Shown piece after piece: positions 1-8,403 of a stretch of DNA of 51,623 nt. The DNA lies in NCBI GenBank assembly GCA_949741605.1, contig CATJNB010000093.1, positions 1 to 51,623 of the forward strand, given 5' to 3'. The notes under the pieces were generated by a model. That model was given only the letters and a program-made list of their open reading frames with translations, searched no databases and had not been told where the DNA came from. The position numbers were made by a program, and so were the translations under genes. Within the stretch, counting starts at the first letter, position 1, and the number at the start of each line of letters is the position of its first letter. Source of the DNA: an uncultured Eubacteriales bacterium. GTDB taxonomy: Bacteria > Bacillota > Clostridia > Oscillospirales > Acutalibacteraceae.

Positions 1-1
1 A

Positions 2-1686
2 CGGCGGTTCCGGGAAACGCAGAGCAGTTGGATTAAAGAGGAGATCGAATCGTATATGACAGCCATCCCCTGCGACGCTTGCCATGGAGACCGCCTGTCC
101 CCGGAAAGCCTGGCGGTTACGGTCGGCGGACGGAATATCAGTGCATTTTGCGACCAGTCTATTACGGAGGCGTTAGAGTTTGTCAATCATTTGGAACTGA
201 CTGGCCGGGAACAAATGATTGCAGAGGCGATTCTAAAGGAAATTCGGGAACGTTTGGGATTTTTGCAAAGTGTAGGGTTGGAGTATCTAACCTTGTCCCG
301 GCCGTCCGGGACGCTGTCAGGTGGGAAAGCCAACGCATTCGGTTAGCGACTCAGATTGGGTCGTCCTTGATGGGTGTCCTGTATATTCTGGACGAACCTA
401 GTATTGGGCTGCACCAGCGGGATAATGAAAAATTGCTGGGGACACTGAGGCGGCTGCGTGATCTGGGCAATACGGTGATTGTGGTGGAGCACGACGAAGA
501 TACCATGCGGGCAGCTGACCATATTGTAGATATTGGACCAGGTGCAGGTGTTCACGGCGGACATGTGGTGTTTAATGGAAAAACGGCTGATATTTTACAT
601 TGTGAAGAATCCATTACCGGACAATATCTGAGTGGAAAAAAACAAGTGGAAATCCCCCGTTCACGGCGGGAAGGAAATGGAAAATATCTCGAAATTATCG
701 GCGCACAGAAAAACAATCTCCGAGGAATTGACATAAAAATTCCTCTGGGAGACTTTGTGTGTGTCACTGGAATTTCCGGTTCCGGAAAATCTTCCTTGAT
801 TAACGAGATTTTATACAAGCATCTTGCAGCCGAACTTAACGGCGCCCGGTCAAAAGCACGGGATTTCAAAGAAATTCGCGGAGTGGATGCTTTGGATAAA
901 GTGATCCAGATTAACCAGTCTCCGATTGGGCGCACACCGCGTTCTAACCCCGCGACCTATACGGGATTGTTTACCGATATCCGAGAACTGTTTGCTTCTA
1001 CCCAGGAAGCGAAAATACGCGGGTTTTCCAATGGACGTTTTTCCTTTAACGTCAAAGGGGGACGCTGTGAAGCGTGCCAAGGGGATGGTATCTTAAAAAT
1101 CGAGATGCATTTTTTGCCGGATGTTTATGTACCATGTGATGTATGCAAAGGGAAACGGTATAACCGCGAAACCTTAGAGGTAAAATACCGGGGTAAAAAC
1201 ATCTACGATGTACTGGAAATGACGGTGGAGGAAGCGTTAGAATTTTTTGCTAACATTCCCAAAATTGCCCGTAAACTGCAAACATTACAGGATGTGGGAC
1301 TCAATTATATCAAACTAGGGCAGTCGTCCACTACGCTGTCTGGCGGGGAAGCACAACGAGTCAAGCTGGCCACAGAGCTTTGCAAGCGTTCCACAGGGCG
1401 TACGATTTATATTCTGGACGAGCCCACAACCGGGCTTCATATTGCCGATGTCCACAAGCTGATTGAGGTGCTTCAGGCATTGGTGAATACCGGGAATACA
1501 GTGTTAGTGATTGAGCATAATTTAGATTTAATCAAAACGGCCGATCATATCATTGACCTTGGCCCGGAAGGTGGGGATCGCGGTGGTTTGGTCATCGCAC
1601 AGGGGACTCCCGAGGAGGTTGCGCAGGTAAAAGGTTCTTATACTGGGCAATATTTGAAACAGTATTTGGGTGGAAAAGACGCATAA
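2..1686 (+). pseudogene. uvrA: UvrA excinuclease ABC subunit A, 5'-truncated by window and frameshifted
   Basis: UvrA is the damage-recognition ATPase of nucleotide excision repair. The window opens inside the gene: the reading frame is open from base 2 and matches family sequence well before the first ATG (56). The first segment ends with the ABC signature (LSGG) and stops at 346. From about 330 the reading continues in another frame with [10 protein letters not shown], Walker B ([11 protein letters not shown]), a second Walker A ([10 protein letters not shown]), a CxxC...CxxC zinc module (CEACQGD, CDVCKGK), and a second signature and Walker B ([20 protein letters not shown]), ending at 1686. 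About 560 residues are visible of the usual 940-960. One base is missing near 325-335, where the family has GGEAQRIRLA. This is either real inactivation or a sequence error; identification is certain. Confidence 0.93.
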
Positions 1687-1869
1687 TACCATCAGGAGAA
1701 GGTGTTGACCTTGCTATATTTTCCCGGATTTTTTGACAGATATTCTAAAAAAACAAAATTTTTTTTGGTAATTTAACGGGAATTTTTTGGAAATTTACAG
1801 TCTGTTAATGAAATTGCAGGGGAAAGTATAGTAGAATGATGTCATATCATAATAAGGATGGTTTAATAT

Positions 1870-2766
1870 TTGTTTGGATATATCCGGCCGCAGACATCAG
1901 AATTGCTCGTGCGCGAGTATGAACAGTACAAAGGGATTTATTGTTCACTGTGCAAGGAATTGGGCAAACAATATGGGATTTTAAGCCGGTTTACCCTGAG
2001 CTATGACTGTACCTTTTTGTCCCTGTTTGTGATGGCTCGCGCACAAGAATGTGTGGCATTTCGCAAAGGGCGTTGCCGCTTTAACCCGCTCAAGTCCTGC
2101 ACCTATTGCGGCAGGCAGCATCCGGGTTTGAAATTTTCATCTGCGGTGTCGGTGCTGATGGCCTATTATAAAGTCAAGGACGATTTGCAGGATTCTGGTT
2201 TTTTCGGAAAAATGCGTTCTTACCTGATGCTTCCTTGGGCTTGCCGGGTACGAAAAAAAGCGGGGAAAGATTTCCCGCAACTGGAACAGATTTTACAGGA
2301 AACGATTGGAGGACAAACCTTGCTGGAGCAGCAGGGCGTTTGTTCTCTGGATGCCTGTGCAGAACCCACAGCCCAAATGCTTTCCCGGATTTTTGGCCTG
2401 CTTGCAAAGGAAAATGAGCCAGATATCCGGCGTGTACTGGAAAGTTTTGGATATTTTCTGGGGCGATGGGTCTATCTCATGGATGCCGCAGATGATATGC
2501 AGCAGGATTTGAAAAAGAAGGCATTTAATCCATTTTTGAAGCATTTCGGACTGGCTGGGGAGGTCAGCCCGGAACAGTGGCGTAAGGCAAAGGAAAGCTG
2601 TAACGAAGTGTTAAACCTGACCTTATCACAAATGGTTGGGGCGGTCAACCTGCTGGATTTCCCAAATTTCCGCCCAATTATCCTCAATATTATTTTGCAG
2701 GGCCTGCCCAATATGCAAAAGAAATTGTTGTTCGAAAAGGAGAAGCACAATGTCCGATCCGTATAA
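1870..2766 (+). CDS. DUF5685 family protein
   Basis: A 298-residue protein opening MFGYIRPQ with early cysteines (YCSLCKEL at about 26-33) and a later Cys cluster (CTYCGRQ), as in the DUF5685 family of Clostridia. Its function is unknown; the Cys pairs may bind metal, which is inference. The start is TTG at 1870, preceded by AAGGATGG. It overlaps the J-domain gene by 17 nt and is followed by a membrane protein, so the three probably form one transcription unit. The 183 bp after uvrA are AT-rich; I see only a poor -10 candidate (TATAGT near 1836) there. Family call from recognised sequence, not a search. Confidence 0.75.
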   Translation: MFGYIRPQTSELLVREYEQYKGIYCSLCKELGKQYGILSRFTLSYDCTFLSLFVMARAQECVAFRKGRCRFNPLKSCTYCGRQHPGLKFSSAVSVLMAYYKVKDDLQDSGFFGKMRSYLMLPWACRVRKKAGKDFPQLEQILQETIGGQTLLEQQGVCSLDACAEPTAQMLSRIFGLLAKENEPDIRRVLESFGYFLGRWVYLMDAADDMQQDLKKKAFNPFLKHFGLAGEVSPEQWRKAKESCNEVLNLTLSQMVGAVNLLDFPNFRPIILNIILQGLPNMQKKLLFEKEKHNVRSV

Positions 2767-3385
2767 GGTACTGGAAATATCACCGGATGCAACCGATGAC
2801 CAGATAAAAGAAGCGTACCGCAAAATGGCAAAGAAGTATCACCCGGATAACTATGCCGGCAGCCCGATTGCTGATCTCGCCACGGAAAAGATGAAAGAGG
2901 TGAACGAAGCCTATGACCAGATCCTGAATGACCGCAAGCAGGGCCGTAGAAGCGGTTCCTCCTCGGGACAGTCGGCAGGTGGTGCATGGGGCGGACCGAA
3001 TCCCGGTTCTGGAAGTTCGAGCTTTCAAGATGTGCGAAACCTGATTATGAGTGGACGTATTGCGGATGCCGAACAAATCCTCAATGGGGTGCCCACAGAG
3101 GGGCGCAATGCGGAATGGTATTTCCTGAAAGGTACGGTGTTATACCGCCGGGGCTGGCTCGAAGAAGCCTATAACCATTTTGCCCATGCGGTACAGATGG
3201 ACCCGCAAAATCCGGAGTACCAGGCTGCGATGAACCAGTTAAATGCCCAGCGGCGCGGGGCGTATGGGGGGTATCATCCCAATATGCAGCACAGAGGATG
3301 TTCGGGGTGCGACGTATGTACGGGCCTTCTGTGTGCGGACTGCTGCTGTGAATGTATGGGCGGCGACTGTATCCGTGGTTGCTGA
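2750..3385 (+). CDS. DnaJ-domain protein with TPR-like middle and Cys-rich tail
   Basis: A 211-residue protein. The N-terminal J domain (about residues 3-65, with KKYHPDNY holding the HPD motif) should stimulate the ATPase of an Hsp70. A Gly/Ser-rich linker follows, then a TPR-like helical stretch (about 90-160) and a C-terminal tail with ten or more cysteines, including CSGCDVC and CADCCCEC. ATG 2750 is chosen because it starts exactly at the J domain and has AAAAGGAG upstream; it overlaps the preceding gene. There is no DnaJ zinc-finger or C-terminal substrate domain, so this is a specialised class III J-protein. The tail may bind metal or be lipidated; neither is proven. Confidence 0.8.
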   Translation: MSDPYKVLEISPDATDDQIKEAYRKMAKKYHPDNYAGSPIADLATEKMKEVNEAYDQILNDRKQGRRSGSSSGQSAGGAWGGPNPGSGSSSFQDVRNLIMSGRIADAEQILNGVPTEGRNAEWYFLKGTVLYRRGWLEEAYNHFAHAVQMDPQNPEYQAAMNQLNAQRRGAYGGYHPNMQHRGCSGCDVCTGLLCADCCCECMGGDCIRGC

Positions 3386-3399
3386 CAGGAGGAGCTGCT

Positions 3400-3933
3400 A
3401 TGAAACAAACGGTCCGTGTTGCGTGCTGCGGGGTAATGACCGGTTTGGGAATCGTGATCCTGTTGCTTTCAGCGGTGGTACCAGTGGCGACGTATGCTTT
3501 GCCGGCATTGGCGGGGCTTCTGGGGATTGTACTGGTGATCGAAGCGGGCATTGGATGGGCAGTGCCCATGTATGTGGCAACTTCTCTGGTTGCTTTTTTT
3601 GTAGTACCAAATAAAGAAGCGGTTTTCGTGTACATCCTGTTTGCGGGATATTACCCCATCATAAAATCCCCCATTCAAAAGCTGAAAAGCCGGGTTTTGG
3701 CTTATCTTTTCAAGTTTGCTATTTTTAATGCAGCTGCAATTGGAGCATTTTTTCTTGCGGTCTATGTTTTTTTGACACCCTTGGAATCGTTTACGTTATT
3801 CGGGGTATTTTTACCGTGGGTACTGTTGCTCCTTGCGAATGTCGTATTTTTTCTGTACGACCTTGCGCTTTCCGGATTGGTTGCGACGTATTACCGGAAG
3901 CTGCACCCTTTCATCCAAAAGTGGTTTTTGTAA
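3400..3933 (+). CDS. Small integral membrane protein
   Basis: A 177-residue hydrophobic protein with about five predicted membrane segments (residues roughly 8-30, 35-55, 60-75, 100-125, 132-160). Start ATG 3400 follows GGAGGAGCTGCT, 12 nt after the J-domain gene ends. No catalytic motif is recognisable. It is the third gene of the DUF5685/J-domain unit and ends just before an intrinsic terminator. It resembles small Clostridial membrane proteins of unknown function; I do not assign a role. Confidence 0.65.
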   Translation: MKQTVRVACCGVMTGLGIVILLLSAVVPVATYALPALAGLLGIVLVIEAGIGWAVPMYVATSLVAFFVVPNKEAVFVYILFAGYYPIIKSPIQKLKSRVLAYLFKFAIFNAAAIGAFFLAVYVFLTPLESFTLFGVFLPWVLLLLANVVFFLYDLALSGLVATYYRKLHPFIQKWFL

Positions 3934-3964
3934 TATAATTTACATTTATTATGAAATGAAATTG

Positions 3965-4001
3965 AAACACTGTCCGAATTTACGGATGGTGTTTTTCTTT
4001 T
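3965..4001 (+). terminator. Intrinsic terminator after the DUF5685-J-domain unit
   Basis: A 12-bp stem (AAACACTGTCCG with CGGATGGTGTTT, two G-U pairs), a 6-nt loop, then a T-rich tail. Confidence 0.85.
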
Positions 4002-4062
4002 GTGGAGGTACCCAAAGCAGGACAAGTTCCGAAAATACCATACAAAATTTCAAAAATGCGAC

Positions 4063-4091
4063 TTGATTTTTTTTAAATCTTCTATTAATAT
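4063..4091 (+). promoter_or_regulatory. Candidate sigma-A promoter for the RpiR-type regulator
   Basis: TTGATT, 17-nt spacer, TAATAT. The leader to the regulator start is about 120 nt and holds a weak 6-bp hairpin (AAGGTC/GACCTT near 4149-4171). Confidence 0.4.
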
Positions 4092-4218
4092 AAAAAGAGG
4101 TCTTTGCGAATATTGGGGTGTAAATCTGAAATCCTAGCTCTGATACCAAGGTCTGCTGTCCGGGACCTTTGTGTATCGACGTAAGGCCGTAAGACGGGCA
4201 GAGAAATGGCGGCATTTG

Positions 4219-5091
4219 ATGGTGAATAGTCTGACAGCAAGAATCAAACAGAAAATGCCTGGATTTTCCAAAGGGCAAAAATTAATTGCAAATTATATCA
4301 ATGAACATTATGATACCGTTGCTTTCATGACCGCATCGAAATTAGGTGCAACCGTTGGGGTCAGCGAATCGACTGTGGTACGGTTTGCTACTGAAATCGG
4401 TTATGCGGGATACCCGGAATTACAACGGGCGATTCAGGAAATGATCCGCAGTAAAATGACTTCGTTGCAGCGTCTGGAAATGATGTCCAAATCCCACGAT
4501 GCTGCTACAGTTATGGAAGCGGTTTTCGATAAAGATATGGAAACAATCCGCCATACCATGGAGGAAACTTCCCGGGAGGCGTTCGACAGGGCCGCGGATG
4601 CCATTGTGACAGCCAAAAAAGTTTATATTATCGGGGCACGCAGTTCATCCGCATTGGCAGCTTTTTTAGGTTATTATTTCCATTTGATTTTAGATCATGT
4701 ACAGTTAGTGAGTGTCACCAGTGAAGCCCAGATGTTTGAACAGATGATCCGTATTGGCAAGGACGATGCGGTCCTTGGAATCAGTTTCCCCCGTTACTCA
4801 TGCCGGGCGGCAAAAGCACTGCAATTTGCGTCGTCGCAGGGGGCCACAGTAATTGCCATTACTGACAGCGAAACGTCTCCCATTGCGGCGTGTGCAGACT
4901 GTGTTTTATTGGCACGCAGCGATATGGTAGCGTTTGTAGATTCCTTGGTTGCCCCTTTGAGTTTGATCAATGCCCTGATTGTCAGTACAGCGATTAAAAA
5001 GAAAGGGGAAGTCAAGGAGGTATTGGAAAAACTTGAACGTATTTGGGATGAATACGATGTTTATGAAAAGGTGGATGAGACAGGAAATTGA
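4219..5091 (+). CDS. MurR/RpiR-family transcriptional regulator
   Basis: A 290-residue regulator. The N-terminal HTH_6 domain (about 1-75; SKLGATVGVSESTVVRFATEIGY contains the recognition helix) binds DNA. The SIS domain (about 120-250, with IIGARSSSALA) binds phosphosugars. ATG 4219 (MVNSLTARIK) matches the usual family start; an in-frame upstream TTG at 4171 gives an atypical extension. The gene overlaps the next one by 4 nt (TTGA), so it is probably co-transcribed with the flavoprotein and cmk. That is an odd context for a sugar regulator, and its effector is unknown. Confidence 0.88.
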   Translation: MVNSLTARIKQKMPGFSKGQKLIANYINEHYDTVAFMTASKLGATVGVSESTVVRFATEIGYAGYPELQRAIQEMIRSKMTSLQRLEMMSKSHDAATVMEAVFDKDMETIRHTMEETSREAFDRAADAIVTAKKVYIIGARSSSALAAFLGYYFHLILDHVQLVSVTSEAQMFEQMIRIGKDDAVLGISFPRYSCRAAKALQFASSQGATVIAITDSETSPIAACADCVLLARSDMVAFVDSLVAPLSLINALIVSTAIKKKGEVKEVLEKLERIWDEYDVYEKVDETGN

Positions 5092-6359
5092 AGCAGTCAA
5101 AAGCACAAACGTATGATGTTGTCATAGTGGGGGGCGGGGCTGCCGGCATGATGGCAGCAGGGACTGCGGCACAAAATGGGTATAGGACGTTGCTGATAGA
5201 AAAAAATGCCCGTTTGGGACGCAAGCTTCTGATTACCGGGAAAGGTCGTTGTAACCTTACGAACCATTGTGACGTGGCTAATGTGATTGCGTCAGTACCG
5301 TCAAATGGACGCTTTTTGTATGGCGCAGTGTCGAAATTTTCTCCTGATGATGTCATACAATTTTTTGAGGAGCTGGGCGTTCCAGTCAAGACCGAACGGG
5401 GGAACCGGGTGTTCCCGCAATCCGACTGCTCCCGCGACGTTGTGGATGCTTTGGCGCGGTTTGTCCGGGAACGGGGCGCGAAAGTTCACATTGGGACGGT
5501 GGCCCAGTTATTGTTACAGGATAGCATGGCAGTTGGGGTACAACTGGAAGATGGCAGTCAGATCCAAGCGGAACATGTCGTCGTTTGTTGCGGGGGGATG
5601 TCTTATCCCGGGACTGGTTCCACAGGGGATGGTTACCGCTTGGCACAACAGGCGGGGCATACGATTACACCTTTGCGTCCATCGCTTGTGCCGCTGACCG
5701 CTTATGGACGGGAATGTGCAGCAATGCAGGGATTATCCCTGAAAAATGTGGCAATTCAGGTATATGATGCCAAAAAACAGCACATGATATATGAGGACTT
5801 TGGTGAAATGCTGTTTACGCATTTCGGTCTGACTGGTCCTATTATTTTAAGTGCGAGCAGCCACATGCGCGATATGGAGCCCGGACGCTATGCGATTCAT
5901 TTGGACATAAAGCCTGCCCTTTCCCCGGAGCAACTGGATGCACGGTTACAGCGGGATTTTGAAAAAAACCAGAATAAAGATTTTACCAATTCGCTGTCCG
6001 AACTGCTGCCCAGAAAAATGATCCCGGTTATGGTGGAAAAGTCTGGAATTGCACCGGATACCAAATGCAACCAGATTACCCGTCAGGCCCGGCAACAGTT
6101 GGGCGCATTGCTCAAGGATTTTCCAATCGTTATCAAAGGCTTTCGGCCAATTGAAGAAGCGATTGTGACGTCAGGTGGGGTATGTGTGAAAGAAGTCAAC
6201 CCCAAAACCATGGAATCGAAATTGATATCTGGTTTGTATTTTGCTGGGGAAGTTCTCGACGTGGACGCTTATACTGGCGGTTTCAATTTACAAATTGCAT
6301 TTTCTACTGGCAGATTAGCTGCCAATTCTTTGTATCAGGAAAAGGAGCGTCATGTATGA
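5088..6359 (+). CDS. BaiN/YhiN (HI0933)-family NAD(P)/FAD-dependent oxidoreductase
   Basis: A 423-residue flavoprotein. The N terminus has the dinucleotide fold VVIVGGGAAGMMAA, then the family block GRKLLITGKGRCNLTN; the C terminus has GLYFAGEVLDVDAYTGGFN, which contacts FAD. Members include BaiN, proposed in bile-acid dehydroxylation, but most have no known substrate. The start is TTG 5088, inside a TTGA overlap with the regulator and after ACAGGAAA. It ends in an ATGA overlap with cmk, giving tight translational coupling. The same neighbour pair is common in Clostridia. Confidence 0.9.
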   Translation: MKQSKAQTYDVVIVGGGAAGMMAAGTAAQNGYRTLLIEKNARLGRKLLITGKGRCNLTNHCDVANVIASVPSNGRFLYGAVSKFSPDDVIQFFEELGVPVKTERGNRVFPQSDCSRDVVDALARFVRERGAKVHIGTVAQLLLQDSMAVGVQLEDGSQIQAEHVVVCCGGMSYPGTGSTGDGYRLAQQAGHTITPLRPSLVPLTAYGRECAAMQGLSLKNVAIQVYDAKKQHMIYEDFGEMLFTHFGLTGPIILSASSHMRDMEPGRYAIHLDIKPALSPEQLDARLQRDFEKNQNKDFTNSLSELLPRKMIPVMVEKSGIAPDTKCNQITRQARQQLGALLKDFPIVIKGFRPIEEAIVTSGGVCVKEVNPKTMESKLISGLYFAGEVLDVDAYTGGFNLQIAFSTGRLAANSLYQEKERHV

Positions 6360-7033
6360 TAGCAGTAGCTATAGATGGTCCGGCAGGTGCTGGTAAAAGT
6401 ACAATTGCCCGGCAGGCTGCAAAAACAGTTGGATTTCTGTATGTAGATACGGGAGCGTTATATCGTACCGTGGGACTGCATATGCTCCGCAGCGGGATTT
6501 CCCCAGACGACAGGCAGGCAGTACCAGCGGAACTGGATTCTGGCCGGGTAAAAATAGGGATGCAGTTTCAGGACGGTGAGCAGTATGTTTTGCTAAATGG
6601 TGAGAATGTCACCGAACTGATCCGCACTCCAGAAGTCTCGAAAGCCTCCTCGCAGGTTTCGGCGATCCCACAGGTACGGGATTTTCTGTTTTCGTTACAG
6701 CAGGATTTGGCTCGGGAACACAATGTCATTATGGACGGACGGGATATTGGTACGGTGGTGTTGCCAGATGCCAAAGTGAAAATTTTTCTTACAGCGTCGG
6801 TACAAGAGCGTGCGAAACGCCGTTGCCAGCAATTGCGGGAAAAAGGAATCTTTGCCGATCTCGGGGAGGTGTCCCGGGAGATTGAAGAACGGGATTATCA
6901 GGATTCGCACCGTGCAGTGGCGCCGCTCAAAGCAGCTGCGGATGCCATATGGATGGATACTTCCGATATGACTTTACAAGAAGCCATTGAGGCAGTTACC
7001 CGGATTGTCAAGCAGGCAAGCGGTGCAGAATGA
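6356..7033 (+). CDS. cmk: Cytidylate kinase
   Basis: 225 residues. Phosphorylates CMP/dCMP with ATP. The P-loop GPAGAGKST lies at residues 8-16, the CMP-binding VDTGALYRTVG just after, and MDGRDIGTVVLPDA in the middle. ATG 6356 lies in an ATGA overlap with the flavoprotein stop, with AAAAGGAG upstream; an upstream in-frame extension is a shadow. After the stop there is a short hairpin (GGCTCT/AGAGCC, 7037-7055) without a T-run, perhaps an mRNA end or processing site. The order cmk-plsC-ispH/rpsA is typical of Clostridia. Confidence 0.96.
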   Translation: MIAVAIDGPAGAGKSTIARQAAKTVGFLYVDTGALYRTVGLHMLRSGISPDDRQAVPAELDSGRVKIGMQFQDGEQYVLLNGENVTELIRTPEVSKASSQVSAIPQVRDFLFSLQQDLAREHNVIMDGRDIGTVVLPDAKVKIFLTASVQERAKRRCQQLREKGIFADLGEVSREIEERDYQDSHRAVAPLKAAADAIWMDTSDMTLQEAIEAVTRIVKQASGAE

Positions 7034-7104
7034 TCGTTTTGGCTCTACCAGCAAGAGCCCCTAAGCATACATAAATTGATTTGCTGGAGAATGGCGGTTT
7101 GGTA

Positions 7105-7761
7105 ATGAACAGACAGGGGACTTTTTTATATCAGTTTGGCAAAAGCTTTGCAGTACCGATTTTCCGTATGCTGTTTCCAGTATGGGAAAACAATCCAGAA
7201 CGTGTGCCGGAAAATGGCCCCTTAATTATTTGCAGCAATCACGTTTGCATGAAGGACCCTATTTATTTAGCGCTTTCGCCCAAAAGGCAAATTTTTTATA
7301 TGGCAAAAAAAGAGCTGTTTGAAAACAAGTTTGTAAGCGGGATTTTTCATTCGCTCGGAACCTTTGCCATCGAACGTGGGGCTGGGGATACCAACCTCAC
7401 GGAGGCGGACGAAATCCTGAAAAGGGGAGGGGCTCTGGGGATTTTCATTGAAGGAACCCGTTCCAAAGACGGCAAGCTCGGACGTCCCAAATCAGGCGCG
7501 GTGATGCTTGCGTATAAAAATCAGGCACCGATCCTGCCGGTGTGTATTACCACCCCCAATGGTGGTTCACCCAAGCAGTTTGAACGGGCGATTCTTTCGT
7601 TTGGCGAGCTGATCCAGCCGGACGAACTGGGAATCAAAGAGGGCACCGGGACAGAATTTCGTCAGGCCAGCCGTCTGGTTATGGAACGGATTGCAGAGAT
7701 GCGGGCGCGGGATGAAAAAATGTTTCCGCTGCCCAAAAAGCAACCCAAAACGAAACGGTAA
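7105..7761 (+). CDS. 1-acyl-glycerol-3-phosphate acyltransferase (PlsC family), copy 1
   Basis: 218 residues from ATG 7105. Adds the second acyl chain to lysophosphatidate at the membrane. The catalytic NHxxxxD motif reads NHVCMKD, and the substrate-binding block is FIEGTRSKDGKLG. ATG 7105 is the conservative start; TTG 7099 has a better distance to GGAG (7086-7089) and would add two residues. Lies between cmk and a second plsC-like gene of the same length class. The two share NH-x4-D, QIFYMAK and the FxxGT/GK block, so they are diverged duplicates. Confidence 0.88.
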   Translation: MNRQGTFLYQFGKSFAVPIFRMLFPVWENNPERVPENGPLIICSNHVCMKDPIYLALSPKRQIFYMAKKELFENKFVSGIFHSLGTFAIERGAGDTNLTEADEILKRGGALGIFIEGTRSKDGKLGRPKSGAVMLAYKNQAPILPVCITTPNGGSPKQFERAILSFGELIQPDELGIKEGTGTEFRQASRLVMERIAEMRARDEKMFPLPKKQPKTKR

Positions 7762-7797
7762 AATCCTTGTTACATATTTGGTACAAGGGAGGATTTT
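7760..7797 (+). promoter_or_regulatory. Hairpin overlapping the second plsC ribosome-binding site
   Basis: AAAATCC (7760-7766) pairs with GGATTTT (7791-7797), and TTGT with ACAA inside it. The GGGAGG Shine-Dalgarno is partly paired. The stem starts at the stop codon of the first plsC, so a terminating ribosome could open it and couple translation. Structural inference only. Confidence 0.45.
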
Positions 7798-7800
7798 ATC

Positions 7801-8403
7801 ATGCTGTACGGGTTTGGACGAGGGGTATTATCTCCATTTCTGCGTAGGGTTTATCATTTAAACGTCGTGGGGGAGGAGAATGTCCCAGCCTCTGGCAAGG
7901 TGATTTTATGCAGCAATCATCGTTCGCTTTTGGACCCCTGTTTTTTGGGGATCTCCGTACGCAAACGTCAAATCTTTTATATGGCAAAATCAGAACTTTT
8001 TGAATGCCACGGCAAGTGGGTCGGGAGACTTTTGCGCCGGCTGGGAGCATTTCCAGTCCACCGCGATTCCGGTGATGCTGCTTCGGTTCGTACTGCCTTG
8101 TCACTGTTGGAATCCGGCAAACTGTTAGGGATTTTTCCACAGGGAAAATGTGTTTTTGACGGGTCACCGTTCCAGCCCAAAGCGGGGGTTGCGATGCTTG
8201 CGGCGAAGTCTGGAGCGGATGTGCTGCCAGCATGTGTGTACTGTGATGGCCTAGTCAAGCCGTTTGTCCGGGTGACGGTGCGTTTTGGGAGCGTGATCCC
8301 GTTTTCCTCCCTCGGGCTGGAAACCACATCGAAAACAGCAGTGAAACAGGCGGCACACCAGATTGCCGAACAAGTAAATCGCTTATTGGAGGAAAAACAT
8401 TGA
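7801..8403 (+). CDS. 1-acyl-glycerol-3-phosphate acyltransferase (PlsC family), copy 2
   Basis: A 200-residue acyltransferase with NHRSLLD (catalytic NHxxxxD) and IFPQGKCVFDG in place of the usual FPEGTRS block. That substitution may change acyl-acceptor preference. Start ATG 7801 follows GGGAGG. It ends in a TTGA overlap with ispH-rpsA. Which of the two copies is the housekeeping PlsC cannot be told from sequence; copy 1 has the more canonical EGTRS motif. Confidence 0.86.
   Translation: MLYGFGRGVLSPFLRRVYHLNVVGEENVPASGKVILCSNHRSLLDPCFLGISVRKRQIFYMAKSELFECHGKWVGRLLRRLGAFPVHRDSGDAASVRTALSLLESGKLLGIFPQGKCVFDGSPFQPKAGVAMLAAKSGADVLPACVYCDGLVKPFVRVTVRFGSVIPFSSLGLETTSKTAVKQAAHQIAEQVNRLLEEKH

Noticed and set aside
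7037..7055. GGCTCT/AGAGCC hairpin after cmk as terminator
   Set aside because: No T-run follows and the downstream plsC has no evident promoter.
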